Origin: Amycolatopsis orientalis DSM 40040 = KCTC 9412
GTDB taxonomy: Bacteria; Actinomycetota; Actinomycetes; Mycobacteriales; Pseudonocardiaceae
Direction of reading: 5' to 3'
Length of the DNA stretch: 64,000 nucleotides
NCBI RefSeq assembly: GCF_000478275.1
Contig: NZ_ASJB01000062.1
Coordinates: 158,344 to 222,343 of the forward strand
The notes under the pieces are model-generated. The model searched no databases and had not been told where the DNA came from. It saw only the letters and a program-made list of their open reading frames with translations. Both the position numbers and the translations under genes were made by a program. Positions 34,568 to 43,810 of the stretch are shown in pieces (position 1 is the stretch's first letter; every line of letters starts with the position of its first letter).

Positions 34568-35944
34568 ATGTCGCGCCGTGTCCGCAATGACCGGCTTCGC
34601 GCATTGTTGACCACCGCTCAGTGGAGTTACGACAATCTGGCGCGCACGGTGAACATGGCCGGCGCCGAATCCGGCTTGCGGCTGCGCTACGACCGCACCG
34701 CTGTCGCGCATTGGCTCTCGGGAAGTTGCCCGCGGGGCCAAGTGCTGATGCTGATCGCCGAGGTGCTGACCCGCAGGCTCGGCAGGCCGGTCACCATCAC
34801 CGAACTCGGTTTCGCCGTGACCATGGCCGAGGAGAAGGCCGTCGGGCCGGCCTGCGCGCTGACCGTGCTGACCGATCTCGTCCGGACCGATCTGAGCGTC
34901 GTGGGACGTGGCAGGCTCGCACGGTCGGTGTACCGGCTCGATGTGCTGGCGGTACCGATGTGGCCGGAGCGGGCAGCGGAGGACCGCCGTCCCGATCGAC
35001 CGACCTGGCGGACATCCGGCACGGTCTCGATGGCGCAGCACATGGTGCGCGTTTTCGCGGCGGCCAATCACCAGTTCGGCAGTGGCCACGCGAGGACCGC
35101 GCTGACCACCTACCTCGCCGACGACATCCTCCCGCAGCTGGCAGGCGGGAACGGCGACGCCGATCACCACGAGCTTCTGGGGTCCGTACTCGACCTGACC
35201 TTGCTGATGGGATTCGCTTGTTTCGACAACAACGAGCACGGGCTCGGGCAGCAGTACTACCGGATCGCGCTCGATCTCGCGGTCCTGACCTCGGACCCGG
35301 TCCGGTACGCGATCGTGCTCCGGGCGCTCAGTCTGCAGGCATCCCACCTCGGGCACGGAACCGCCGCGTTGGGCTTGGCCCTCGCGGCGCTCACGGTGGG
35401 GGACCGTCATGTCGAGCCGCACACCAGCGCCTTCCTGCACGCACAGGTGTCGCTGAGCTACGCCGTTCTCGGCCGGAGCCAGGCCGCGCTCGACGCTCAC
35501 CGGCGTGCTCGCGAGATCCTCGGCCGGGCGGCCGGGCCGAGACCGGTTTTCGGCTCGTACAACCGCGGCGAACTGAACTATCACGCCGCGTCGATTCACG
35601 TGTTCGACGGCGATATCGCGGGAGCGGTCACGGCGCTTCGCCGAGCGCTGCGCCACTATCCGCCCGGTGAGCGCCGCTCGCTGGCACTGGCACTGGCCGA
35701 ACTCGCCGAACGGCAACTGGATCTCGGTCTGCTCAGCAGAGCCTGCACCGTGGCGCACCGTTTTCTCGACGTGTACCCAGGCCTGCGTTCCGGCCGTGTC
35801 ACCGCCGCGTTGGAGGATCTGCGGAAGCGCCTTCAGACGTTCGGGCGGCACCCGGAAGTCCGTGCCCTGATCCAGCGGTGTGCCGCAGTGCACTGCCCCC
35901 ATCCGATGACACAGCCGTTTGATCCATCAACCCGAAGAGCATGA
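34568..35944 (+). CDS. Helix-turn-helix/TPR regulatory protein
   Basis: A 458-aa protein preceded by a strong Shine-Dalgarno. The first 75 residues look like an HTH of the kind used by actinomycete TPR regulators (TTAQWSYDNLARTVN, YDRTAVAHWLSGSCPRG). The rest is helical repeats (AQVSLSYAVLGRSQAALDAHRRA and others) of TPR type. Overall it resembles NsdA/NsdB-like negative regulators of development in Streptomyces. No ATPase or kinase domain is present. The ligand or target is unknown. Confidence 0.65.
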   Translation: MSRRVRNDRLRALLTTAQWSYDNLARTVNMAGAESGLRLRYDRTAVAHWLSGSCPRGQVLMLIAEVLTRRLGRPVTITELGFAVTMAEEKAVGPACALTVLTDLVRTDLSVVGRGRLARSVYRLDVLAVPMWPERAAEDRRPDRPTWRTSGTVSMAQHMVRVFAAANHQFGSGHARTALTTYLADDILPQLAGGNGDADHHELLGSVLDLTLLMGFACFDNNEHGLGQQYYRIALDLAVLTSDPVRYAIVLRALSLQASHLGHGTAALGLALAALTVGDRHVEPHTSAFLHAQVSLSYAVLGRSQAALDAHRRAREILGRAAGPRPVFGSYNRGELNYHAASIHVFDGDIAGAVTALRRALRHYPPGERRSLALALAELAERQLDLGLLSRACTVAHRFLDVYPGLRSGRVTAALEDLRKRLQTFGRHPEVRALIQRCAAVHCPHPMTQPFDPSTRRA

Positions 35945-36061
35945 GCACAATCACCCGGAGCGGGGCCCAAGGCTACGCGAATGGGTGGAGATCGATTAAT
36001 TCCGGCCGGAAAGCGAGCAGTGTCCATCAGGTCCAAGCCGCGAAAAGAACGGACCTTCCTC

Positions 36062-36403
36062 ATGCGCTCACGCACGGTTCACGTCGCCCTCGCGGGTGTT
36101 CTCGCCCTGGCCTTGATGCCGGCCGGCACTGCTTCCGCGGACCCGCAAGAATTCAGCTATCTCTACTACGACGATCAGCAGGAGGTCCAGGAGAGTCGCC
36201 TGATCGAGCCGCCCGAAGCCGAGTGTATCGAGATCCCGGAAGTCGCGGCGGGCACCGGCTCCGCCTTCCGACCGTGGAACTGGACCGGGAGTATCGCGAA
36301 AATGTATGACGAGAGCGGTTGTGAGGGGGCCGCTTCCTTCAGCCTGGGTCCGTACGGCAAGGGCTCGGATCGGGTCACCTTCCGCTCGGTGGTGTTCATC
36401 TAG
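36062..36403 (+). CDS. Small secreted protein of unknown function
   Basis: A 113-aa protein starting MRSRTVHVAL. A signal peptide ends at ASA-DPQ, about residue 29. The mature 84 residues are acidic, with YYDDQQEVQ and two cysteines that could form one disulfide. I do not recognise it. The ribosome site is weak and an upstream in-frame ATG at 35981 adds a non-signal lead, so the start is fairly secure from the signal peptide alone. Confidence 0.6.
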   Translation: MRSRTVHVALAGVLALALMPAGTASADPQEFSYLYYDDQQEVQESRLIEPPEAECIEIPEVAAGTGSAFRPWNWTGSIAKMYDESGCEGAASFSLGPYGKGSDRVTFRSVVFI

Positions 36404-36429
36404 GCCACCGGCCGTGGCGATTTCAACCC

Positions 36430-36825
36430 TCACCTTCCGTCGGTGATCCTGGCCGCGTTTCCGAGCATGACCCGAATCGCCGCCTTCACGTTTTGCAGCG
36501 CGTCGGCGTTTTCGCCGATCTTCCGTTCCTGGTAGGCGGCCTCCACGGAGGCCCAGATGCCGACGAGGTTCACCTCGCGTTTACAGCGCACGTCCGCGGT
36601 CGTCGTCGCGACTTCCCTGACGTTCGCTTCCAGGCTCTGGAATTCGGGATTGTCGTTGGGCTGCCACGGATCGGTGTAGTCGAACCCGTCTCGCGCCATG
36701 CACGCGCTCCAAGCTCGGAAGGCCGCCTTCACCCGGCTGTCGGCCTCCGCCTGCTTCCTCACGGTCCGGTACCGGACTCCCTTCCGGCTACTGCGGTTCC
36801 TCGAGGACGCGCGCTCACGGCACAT
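36430..36825 (-). pseudogene. Truncated secreted or lipoprotein-type gene, C-terminal fragment
   Basis: A 131-aa frame. From about residue 30 it reads DSRVKAAFRAWSACMARDGF, a motif seen in the C-terminal half of exported actinomycete proteins of about 250-300 aa. Here there is no signal peptide or N-terminal half; the first 25 residues are Arg/Ser-rich and look random. A later cysteine (ADVRCKREV) would pair with the first in an exported protein. I read it as a gene remnant, though a short cytoplasmic protein cannot be excluded. Confidence 0.5.
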
Positions 36826-36894
36826 CCTCAGAACAGTGGGCCCGGTCTACCGATTCCGGCACGCCACACTCCAAGACCATCTCGCGGCACGAAG

Positions 36895-38262
36895 TCAACC
36901 GACGTCGCCCGCGTCCGCCGCGACCGCGTCCGCCGCGGCTTCGCCCGAGCGCACCGCGCCATCGATGTAGCCGTACCAGCGCGCCGAGGTTTCCGTTCCG
37001 GCCCAATGGATCCGGCCGACGGGAGCGCGCAGTGCGGAGCCGGCTCGCGTCCACGCGCCCGGCGGGAACACGGCCGAGTAGCCACCACGGGCGAACGGTT
37101 CCCGATTCCAGTCCCGTTCGACGAAGTTCGAGGGGGTGGCGGCCTGCGGGCCGAACAGCCGGGCCAGCTCGCCGAGGACGATCGCCCGGCGGTCACCGGA
37201 AGAACGGGCGGCGAGGTCTCGGGCGGCCGCGCCGTTGACGAAGGCGAGCAGTACGCCGCGCCGGCCAGAGGGTGGGCTGCTGTCGACGGTCAGTGCGATC
37301 GGGGCGCGAAGACTGAGTACGGCGCCGGTAAGGCCCGCCGATCGCCAGAACGGTTCCGGATAGGTGGCGACGTATTTGATCACGCTGCCCATGGAGAGTC
37401 GTTGCAGCAGGTTGTCGCGTGCGGCCGGTAACTGCGGGTGGTAGACGATCCGGGACGCGAGCGGGGGAGGGACCGCGACCACCACCCGGCCCGCCCGCCA
37501 TGCGGTGCCGTCGTCGACGGTGACCACGACACCGGAACCGTCCTGCTCGATCCGCCGGACCGGTGCGTCGAGCCGCAAGGCGTCGCCCAAGCGGTCGGCG
37601 AGCCTGGTGGCCAGGCCGTACGCACCGCCGTCCAGCCGGTCTTGCTGCGCGCCGCCTTCGACGTCGGTCAACGCCGACAGGTCGCCTCCGGACTTCACGT
37701 AGAACAGGGCGTGCAACAGCGACAGTTCGCTCGGTTCACAGGCCCAGATCGCTTGGCAGGCAAGGGTGAGGAACCGTCGCCCGCCCCGGGTCCACGCTGT
37801 GCGGTCGATCCAGGAACGCAGGGTTCGCCCGTCGAGCGCCTGTGCGTTCGGGCCGCGCCAAGGTGTTCGGGTGTCGATGGCCCGGGCGAGCCTGTCGAGG
37901 CGGGACTGGGCTTGCGCGACGTCGAGCAGCGTCACCGGACCGAGTTTCGGCACCATGCCCCGAAACCGTCGTAACCGTCCCGTCTCGGTCTGGAGCAGAT
38001 TTTCGCCGTTCGTGTAAGTCGGAACGGTGGCCACCCCGAGTTCCGCGGCCAACGCGTAGACCCGGTCCTGGCCCGGTCCGATGAATTGACCGCCAAGGTC
38101 GACGATCTCGCCGTCCAGCTCGATTCCGGCCGTGCGGCCACCGACTTGAGGACAGGCTTCGAGGAGAAGAACTTCGGCTCCGCTAGCACGAAGACGATCG
38201 GCGCAGACGAGACCGGCCATGCCGGCGCCGACGACGATGACGTCGGGATCATGGTGGGACAC
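36895..38262 (-). CDS. Flavin monoamine oxidase family protein
   Basis: A 455-aa protein from a GTG preceded by AGGAGG with short spacing. VIVVGAGMAGLVCADRL is the FAD motif, then VGGRTAGI, GGQFIGPGQDRV and a C-terminal GRIHWAGTETSARWYGYIDGAVRSGE that closes the FAD site, as in monoamine and putrescine oxidases. The active-site stretch near AIWACEPSEL fits the substrate-domain cover. It oxidises a primary or secondary amine to an aldehyde with H2O2. It is cytoplasmic; a MarR gene lies 164 bp upstream. Confidence 0.88.
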   Translation of the reverse strand: MSHHDPDVIVVGAGMAGLVCADRLRASGAEVLLLEACPQVGGRTAGIELDGEIVDLGGQFIGPGQDRVYALAAELGVATVPTYTNGENLLQTETGRLRRFRGMVPKLGPVTLLDVAQAQSRLDRLARAIDTRTPWRGPNAQALDGRTLRSWIDRTAWTRGGRRFLTLACQAIWACEPSELSLLHALFYVKSGGDLSALTDVEGGAQQDRLDGGAYGLATRLADRLGDALRLDAPVRRIEQDGSGVVVTVDDGTAWRAGRVVVAVPPPLASRIVYHPQLPAARDNLLQRLSMGSVIKYVATYPEPFWRSAGLTGAVLSLRAPIALTVDSSPPSGRRGVLLAFVNGAAARDLAARSSGDRRAIVLGELARLFGPQAATPSNFVERDWNREPFARGGYSAVFPPGAWTRAGSALRAPVGRIHWAGTETSARWYGYIDGAVRSGEAAADAVAADAGDVG

Positions 38263-38426
38263 TTGACCTCCTGGGTGTGTTGGACGTGTTCGCGGGCTGC
38301 ACGAACACGCCGGCGCACCCACCTACCACCACGGCGCTGACTTCGTCTTCAGTTGTGGGCGTGAATCCTTCCGGTCCACCGGCGCGGATGTCAACAGGGG
38401 CAGAAAAACGCCCAACCCCGGCCCGT

Positions 38427-38867
38427 TCACTTCTTCGTGTCGAGCCCCGGTGGCGTGTTCAGCGCGTCCAGGAGGAGGCGCGTGCTGCGTGCGTAGTCGG
38501 CGTAGGACACGCCACTGCGTCGCACCAGGTCGCGGAATCGGCGCTCCAGCAAGGCGCGGCACTGCTCGACCATCTGCTTGCCTTCGACGGTGAGGCTCAA
38601 CCGGCGCCGGTTCCCGCCCGCCGGATCCGGTCGCGCGTCGAGCAGGCCCATGCGTGCGAGCACGCCGGTCATCCGGCTCGCCGACGGCTCCGAGACACCC
38701 AGTTCCTCGGACACCGCTCGCTGAGTGGCCTCGCCCAGTTTGCCCACGATCAGCAACATCCGGAACCTGCGATACGAGAATCCGTACTCGGCCTGCAATA
38801 TCCGGTCGGCCGACCGGTCCAGCCGGGCCGTCAACGCATGCAGATCGAAGCTCAAATCCTGCGGCAC
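38427..38867 (-). CDS. MarR-family transcriptional regulator
   Basis: A 146-aa protein with a GTG start. LGEATQRAVSEELGVSEPSASRMTGVLARMGLL is the helix-turn-helix and GGNRRRLSLT the wing. It is divergent from a small membrane protein, with an imperfect 24-bp palindrome three bases before its start that should be its operator. The amine oxidase lies downstream and may be cotranscribed. Confidence 0.88.
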   Translation of the reverse strand: MPQDLSFDLHALTARLDRSADRILQAEYGFSYRRFRMLLIVGKLGEATQRAVSEELGVSEPSASRMTGVLARMGLLDARPDPAGGNRRRLSLTVEGKQMVEQCRALLERRFRDLVRRSGVSYADYARSTRLLLDALNTPPGLDTKK

Positions 38868-38869
38868 GA

Positions 38870-38893
38870 ACTACTTTAACATGCTAACTTAGT
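38870..38893. promoter_or_regulatory. Putative MarR operator
   Basis: An imperfect palindrome centred on CATG (38880-38883): ACTACTTTAACATGCTAACTTAGT pairs at 9 of 12 positions per arm. The AT-rich sequence between divergent MarR and membrane-protein genes fits a MarR site. Confidence 0.55.
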
Positions 38894-38940
38894 GAGACAA
38901 GTCTCGGCTGTCGGTATGTCGGTCGCGAGAGGTGAAGCGC

Positions 38941-39441
38941 ATGGTCCACGTCGCCCTGCTGGTCATCCATATCGCCACCGGCACTATCGGCTTGCTGCTC
39001 GGCCCGCCGGCCATGCGCCAGGACTTTCGGCGCTTCCGCTCCGCCGAGCGTTCCACCGGCGTCATCAGTGCCTGGTATCGCGCGATGGTCCTCCTCATCT
39101 GCCTCTCCGCGACAGGGCTGGTGATCGAACGCCGCACCGACCTGTGGTGGCTGGTGCCGGTCTCCGCGCTGACCTACGGCCTGGCCGTACTCGCCAAGGT
39201 GTCGGCGAAACGTCGGTACCGGGCCTGGATCCATGGCTACGTGCACGGTCAGGGCGGGTCGTACGTCGCACTCGTCACCGCGCTGATCGTGGTCGCGCTC
39301 GTGGTCGACGGACCGGTCAGCGGCCCCGTCGAGCTGATCCCCTGGCTCGCGCCGACCATGGTCGGTACCGTCCTCATCGAGGTATGGCGTCGTCGGCTGA
39401 GCGCGGCATTGCCTGCAGGCGCGGAGGTCGCCGCAGCGTGA
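38941..39441 (+). CDS. Small multi-pass membrane protein, DUF2306-like
   Basis: A 166-aa protein. I choose the ATG at 38941, eight bases after GAGAGG, rather than the GTG nine bases earlier. Five hydrophobic helices are visible, beginning VHVALLVIHIATGTIGLLLG and ending LAPTMVGTVLIEVW. It is in the family of small membrane proteins often beside MarR or stress regulators (DUF2306-like); no catalytic motif is clear. The divergent MarR gene probably represses it. Confidence 0.6.
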   Translation: MVHVALLVIHIATGTIGLLLGPPAMRQDFRRFRSAERSTGVISAWYRAMVLLICLSATGLVIERRTDLWWLVPVSALTYGLAVLAKVSAKRRYRAWIHGYVHGQGGSYVALVTALIVVALVVDGPVSGPVELIPWLAPTMVGTVLIEVWRRRLSAALPAGAEVAAA

Positions 39442-39483
39442 TCACCGTCGCCCGGCGAACGTTGCCCGCGAGATGATCTGGGG

Positions 39484-40320
39484 ATGGCGATGAGCATGGA
39501 CGAGGCGGCCCGGTTGAGCGCGGCGGTGGACAAGGTGTCGGTCGGGCGGGTGTACGACTACCTGCTCGGCGGGACGCACAACTACGCCGTCGACCAGGCT
39601 TTCGCCGAGAAGCAGCTCGCGGTGCTGCCGGAGATCCGGGACTTCGCCCGCGCGAACCGGGCGTTCCTCGGCCGTGCCGTCCGCTTCATGGTCGGGCAGG
39701 GGATCCGGCAGTTCGTGGACATCGGTTCCGGGCTGCCGACGCAGGGCAACGTGCACGAGGTCGCCGACGAGGTGGCGCCGGGTGAATGCCGGGTGGTCTA
39801 CATCGACAACGAGCCGATCGCCAGGGCGCACGCGCAGATCCTGCTCGAGGAGACCGCGGACCCGGAGCGGCACGCCGCGCTGGACGCCGACTTCTTCGAC
39901 CGGCGCCCGCTGTGGGACCGCGTGCTGGACACCGGCTTGATCGACCGGACCCAGCCCATCGGGTTGCTGCTGGTCGCGCTGCTGCATTTCATGCCCGATG
40001 AGCAGGACCCGCACGCCGCACTGGGCTTCCACCGCGCGATGCTGCCGCCCGGCAGCTTCCTGGCCCTGTCGCATATCCATGTCGCGCCCGACGACGTCGA
40101 GACGCAGAACGCGGGCAAGCGGGTGGCGCAGGAGTACGGGCGCCGGACCAACCACACCGCGATCATGCGGACACGTGAGCAGATCACCGAGTTCTTCGGA
40201 GATCTGGAGCTCGTCGAGCCCGGTCTGGTGTGGCTGCCCCAATGGCACCCCGACACCGCGGGCGCCGACAAGGACGCCGCACGTTCGCGCGGCCTGGCCG
40301 GCGTCGCACGCACTCGCTGA
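39484..40320 (+). CDS. SAM-dependent methyltransferase, DUF574 family (second copy)
   Basis: A 278-aa protein, starting MAMSMDEAA (ATG nine bases on is an alternative). VGRVYDYLLGGTHNYAVDQ, RQFVDIGSGLPTQGNVHE, CRVVYIDNEPIARAHAQ and LVEPGLVWLPQWHPD line up with the copy at 30232-31053, so the two are paralogues of the same actinobacterial family. It probably methylates an unknown small or protein substrate. It follows the membrane protein by 42 bp and may share its transcript. Confidence 0.88.
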   Translation: MAMSMDEAARLSAAVDKVSVGRVYDYLLGGTHNYAVDQAFAEKQLAVLPEIRDFARANRAFLGRAVRFMVGQGIRQFVDIGSGLPTQGNVHEVADEVAPGECRVVYIDNEPIARAHAQILLEETADPERHAALDADFFDRRPLWDRVLDTGLIDRTQPIGLLLVALLHFMPDEQDPHAALGFHRAMLPPGSFLALSHIHVAPDDVETQNAGKRVAQEYGRRTNHTAIMRTREQITEFFGDLELVEPGLVWLPQWHPDTAGADKDAARSRGLAGVARTR

Positions 40321-40370
40321 CCACTTCGGCTTCGGTCCGCTCAGGCGGATTACGCACTGGAGGCCGGGGT

Positions 40371-40976
40371 CTACGCCCGCAAGCCCGCGATCACGGCGTC
40401 GACCGCGGCCAGTGCCGCCTTCCTGTCGACACCTGCCCTCGATACGAGCGAGAGGCCTTGGACCACGTAGAGCAGTAGCTGGGCCTGGGCCTCGGGGCTG
40501 GTGTCGTCGGTGACTTCCCCGGCGGCTTGTGCGCGGCGCAGCGCGTCGGTGACGAGGTCGGTGAACCGGCGATATGAGCGCGCGACGATCTCCGTGGCCT
40601 CGCTGTCGTGCGGGACGAGTTCGGCGGTCGTGTTGCCGACGAGGCAGCCGTTCGGCATCCCGAAGTCGGAGATCAGTTCGTCCAGGCGCGCCGGGTGGGT
40701 CAGGATCTCGCGAAGCGCCGGAAGAAGTGGGTCAGTGTCGAGCGCGGCGGTCAGGCGCCGCTCGTACACCTCCCAGTAGTGCCTGACGGCTTCGAGGTAG
40801 AAGCTGCGTTTGTCCCCGAACGTTCCGTAGAGGCTGCCGCGCTCGACCGCCAGTGCCTCGACCAGGTCTTGGATCGACGTGGCCCCGTATCCCCGGGACC
40901 AGAACAGTTCGAGAGCGCGCTCCAGGGTCTTGCCCTTGTCGAAGCCGCGGGGACGTCCGGTTCGTGCCACGGCCAC
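40371..40976 (-). CDS. TetR-family transcriptional regulator
   Basis: A 201-aa protein from one of two close GTG starts (40976 or 40970). The N-terminal HTH is ALELFWSRGYGATSIQDLVEALAVERGSLYGTFGDKRSF, typical of TetR. The C-terminal half is the all-helical ligand domain; GCLVGNTTAEL is the block conserved in the YxaF/LmrA-type subgroup. It is divergent from an inactivated SDR gene and an SDR operon, with a perfect operator between. Likely an autorepressor and repressor of the SDR genes. Confidence 0.88.
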   Translation of the reverse strand: MAVARTGRPRGFDKGKTLERALELFWSRGYGATSIQDLVEALAVERGSLYGTFGDKRSFYLEAVRHYWEVYERRLTAALDTDPLLPALREILTHPARLDELISDFGMPNGCLVGNTTAELVPHDSEATEIVARSYRRFTDLVTDALRRAQAAGEVTDDTSPEAQAQLLLYVVQGLSLVSRAGVDRKAALAAVDAVIAGLRA

Positions 40977-40984
40977 GACTCTAC

Positions 40985-41042
40985 GACTTCTTGACAGTCC
41001 GTTCAAGAAGTCATAGCTTCGTTCGCATGACTTCTTGAACGG
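40985..41042. promoter_or_regulatory. TetR operator cluster
   Basis: GACTTCTTGA at 40985-40994 and its exact complement TCAAGAAGTC at 41003-41012 form an inverted repeat with an 8-nt centre. A third half-site, GACTTCTTGAACGG, follows at 41029. The cluster lies directly in front of the TetR start, so binding would block both directions. Confidence 0.75.
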
Positions 41043-41086
41043 TTGCACAGAAGTCGGTGGACACTGCGGACGCGAAGGGCGAAGCA

Positions 41087-41705
41087 ATGGAATTGGCAGG
41101 CAGGACGGCACTCGTCACCGGATCCGGCGCGGTCGGCGGGCTCGGGCATGCGACAGCCAGGGTCCTGGCCGCGCAGGGAGCCGACGTGATCGTCACCGGC
41201 ACCGATCCGGGACCTATTGATCAACAACGCGAGCGTCATGACGTTCAGTCCGACCACCGAACAGGACATCGCGAGCTACGACGCCGCCTTCGCGGTCAAT
41301 GTGCGTGCGGCGTTCCTGCTCACCGCGCTCGTCGCGCCGAAGATGGCCGCCAAGGGCGGCGGCGGTATCGTCAACGTCAGTTCCACCGCGGCCGTCCTCG
41401 GCATGCAGGGCATGGCTGTCTGCGGCGCCACCAAGGCGGCGGTCGAATCGCTGACCCGCACGTGGGCGGCGGAGTTCGCCCCGGCGAACGTGCGGGTCAA
41501 CGCCGTCGTCCCTGGCCCGATGCGCACCCCGAAGGTGGTCGCGGCGATGGGCCCGGACATGGGTGGCATGGGCCTGACCACCGCGCTCAAACGCACGTCC
41601 GACCCGGCCGAAGTCGCGCACGTGATCGCTTTTCTCGCCGGCGACCGAGCCAGTTACGTGACCGGGGCGACCGTGGCCGCCGACGGTGGCCGGACCGCGA
41701 TCTGA
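41087..41705 (+). pseudogene. Short-chain dehydrogenase, internally deleted and frameshifted
   Basis: The N-terminus is intact (MELAGRTALVTGSGAVGGLGHATARVLAAQ, ending VTGTDPG), then the frame changes near 41211. The second frame reads DLLINNASVMTFSP, VNVSSTAAVLG, VCGATKAAVE (Tyr replaced by Cys in the YxxxK motif) and ends GGRTAI. About 35-40 codons between the cofactor loop and the NNA motif are gone. The shifted reading frame, the missing region and the Cys in place of the catalytic Tyr make it inactive. An SDR starting at 41728 follows. Confidence 0.75.
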
Positions 41706-41727
41706 GTCGGACAAGGAGATGAATTCA

Positions 41728-42477
41728 ATGAGCCGTCTTGACGGAAAGCACGCACTCATCACCGGAGGAACGAGCGGCATCGGCTTCGAAACCGCCCGTG
41801 AATTCCTCGCCGAGGGGGCATCGGTCGCGATCACCGGCCGCTCGCGGGAAAGGCTGGACGAGGCCGCCCGGCAACTGGAAGGGCCGCTGCTGACCATCGT
41901 CAGCGACGCGGGCGACGTACCCGGCCAAGCGGCGCTCGCGGCGAGGCTGCGCGCTGAATGGCCCAAGCTCGACATCCTGATGAACAACGCCGCCGACATC
42001 ACCCATCTCCCGATCGAGGAATGGACCGAGGAAGCGTTCGACAGGCTCGTCGCCACCAATCTCAAATCGCCGTTCTTCCTGATCAAAGAGCTACTGCCGC
42101 TCTTCTCGCGGAAATCCTCGGTCATTCTCGTCGGTTCGGTCTCCGCCTTCATCGGACACGAGAACGCGACGGTCTACGGTGCGGCGAAGGCGGGGCTGCT
42201 TTCCTATGCCCGTGGACTGACCTACGAGTTGAAGCACCGGGGTATCCGCGTCAACGGACTGAGCCCGGGGCCGACCGTCACCAACGCGTTCGCGCCGCTT
42301 GGCCCCGAGCGCCAGGCTGCCGTCTACGAGGAACTCCGCCGGACCGTGCCCCTCCACCGCCTCGGAACGGCCACCGAACTGGCCAAGGCGGCCGTCTATC
42401 TCGCCTCGGACGAATCCGCCTACACGGCCGGCACCGTGTTGCGCGTCGACGGCGGCATCGGAGAACTCGCTTACTAG
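41728..42477 (+). CDS. Short-chain dehydrogenase/reductase
   Basis: A 249-aa SDR. The ATG at 41728 has AAGGAG nine bases upstream. ALITGGTSGIG (cofactor), NNAAD (NNAG), VGSVSAFIG with the catalytic Ser, VYGAAKAG as YxxxK, and DGGIGELAY at the end. The Tyr and Lys are present, unlike in the upstream remnant. It should be an NAD(P)-dependent reductase of unknown substrate, under the TetR operator 700 bp upstream only if the two SDR genes still share a transcript. Confidence 0.88.
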   Translation: MSRLDGKHALITGGTSGIGFETAREFLAEGASVAITGRSRERLDEAARQLEGPLLTIVSDAGDVPGQAALAARLRAEWPKLDILMNNAADITHLPIEEWTEEAFDRLVATNLKSPFFLIKELLPLFSRKSSVILVGSVSAFIGHENATVYGAAKAGLLSYARGLTYELKHRGIRVNGLSPGPTVTNAFAPLGPERQAAVYEELRRTVPLHRLGTATELAKAAVYLASDESAYTAGTVLRVDGGIGELAY

Positions 42478-42660
42478 TGATCACGGGTTCTTGACCTACA
42501 CGGATGCATTTCACGGCACGTACAGGGACTCTCCCTATCATTTTTCGTTCGTATGCGGGCGGTAACCCCTAATTACGCGAAAGCACCCCTATCTTTGCCC
42601 ACTCCAATGGTGGTGAATGCGATCCTTGGTCGCGTTCACCGATACTTTCTGGAGGGAAAC

Positions 42661-43692
42661 GTGCACAGATACCGGTTACTAGGTGGCGCATTGCTGCTCG
42701 CGGCGGCCTTGCTCGTCCCGACCTCGACAGCATCCGCCGCGGCGGCCTGCACCTGGCGTCCGACGGCACTTCCCGTGCCGGGCAAGGGCGGGCTGCCGAC
42801 AGCGACCGACCACCAGGGCGGCTTCGCCGGCATCGCCGGCACCGCCGACGGCCAGCGGGCGCTCACGTGGAAGAACGGCGCGTACTCCGTCTTCCCCGAG
42901 ATCGGCTTCAGGCGCAGCTACGAGGTGACCGACGAGAACCGCGCGGGCACGATCGTCGGCACCGCACAGTTCCACCTCTGGGGGGGATACTCCCAGAGCA
43001 CGGCGTTCCGCTCTCGGGACGGCGTGCTGGAGGAGCTGCCCAAGCTGGGGAACAACACCAAGGCCGCCGCACTCGGCATCAACGACGCGGGCGACATCAC
43101 CGGCTACGTCTGGGACGACGGCCTCGGCCTGAAGACGGTGGTGCGTTGGCCTGCCGCACAACCGGGCACCGTCACCACACTCCCCGGTCTGCCTCCTGAC
43201 CCCACCTGGCCCCAGGCGGTCGACGAGGACGGCTCGGTGCTGCTGCTGCGCGACTCCGGTCTCGCGGTCTGGCGGGACGGCACGATCACCCAGCTCGGCA
43301 CGTTGCCGGGCCTGCGCCATCCCGGCGGCGACGCGTTCTCCAACGGGCGCGTGGTCGGCTACGCCGTGTACAACGACAAGAAGGTCGGCGTCTACTGGGA
43401 CCAGCAGGGCGCCGCGCACGTGCTGCCCAACTCGAGCTACAACCTGTCCAATGGCAACCCGCGTTTCGACATCAATCGGGACGGCCTGATCACCGGCCGG
43501 ATCGACGAGGCGCACGGCGGTAATGACCTCAGCGGCACCGGCTACGGCGTGTGGCGGCAGGGCGCGTGGGTGTCGAACTTCGGCGACATCAAGCTCGACC
43601 TCCCGTCCCGGATCGGCGACGACGGCACGGTGGCAGGGGCGCGCATGGACGCCGAGCGGATCTTCCACCCGTACGTCTGGCGCTGTTCCTGA
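42661..43692 (+). CDS. Secreted HAF-repeat-like protein
   Basis: A 343-aa protein from a GTG with GGAGG close upstream. A signal peptide ends near SASAAAA, about residue 24. The mature part shows repeated strands such as GINDAGDITGYVWDDG, DINRDGLITGRIDEAHGG and GDDGTVAGARMDAE, which resemble the HAF (GINxxGxVVGY) repeat family, predicted beta-propellers. Two cysteines flank the domain (CTWRP and WRCS) and may close the ring. Function unknown; it is likely a wall-associated or secreted protein. Confidence 0.7.
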   Translation: MHRYRLLGGALLLAAALLVPTSTASAAAACTWRPTALPVPGKGGLPTATDHQGGFAGIAGTADGQRALTWKNGAYSVFPEIGFRRSYEVTDENRAGTIVGTAQFHLWGGYSQSTAFRSRDGVLEELPKLGNNTKAAALGINDAGDITGYVWDDGLGLKTVVRWPAAQPGTVTTLPGLPPDPTWPQAVDEDGSVLLLRDSGLAVWRDGTITQLGTLPGLRHPGGDAFSNGRVVGYAVYNDKKVGVYWDQQGAAHVLPNSSYNLSNGNPRFDINRDGLITGRIDEAHGGNDLSGTGYGVWRQGAWVSNFGDIKLDLPSRIGDDGTVAGARMDAERIFHPYVWRCS

Positions 43693-43810
43693 TCACCGGC
43701 CGGGCGTCCTGACCGGGCTTGGTCGGACGGCTGGTCCGGCAGCACACCGACGCGGTGTGGGGCGGTGATCAGCACGTCCGCACGGGCCGGGGTCACTTGT
43801 CCGGGTGTGG

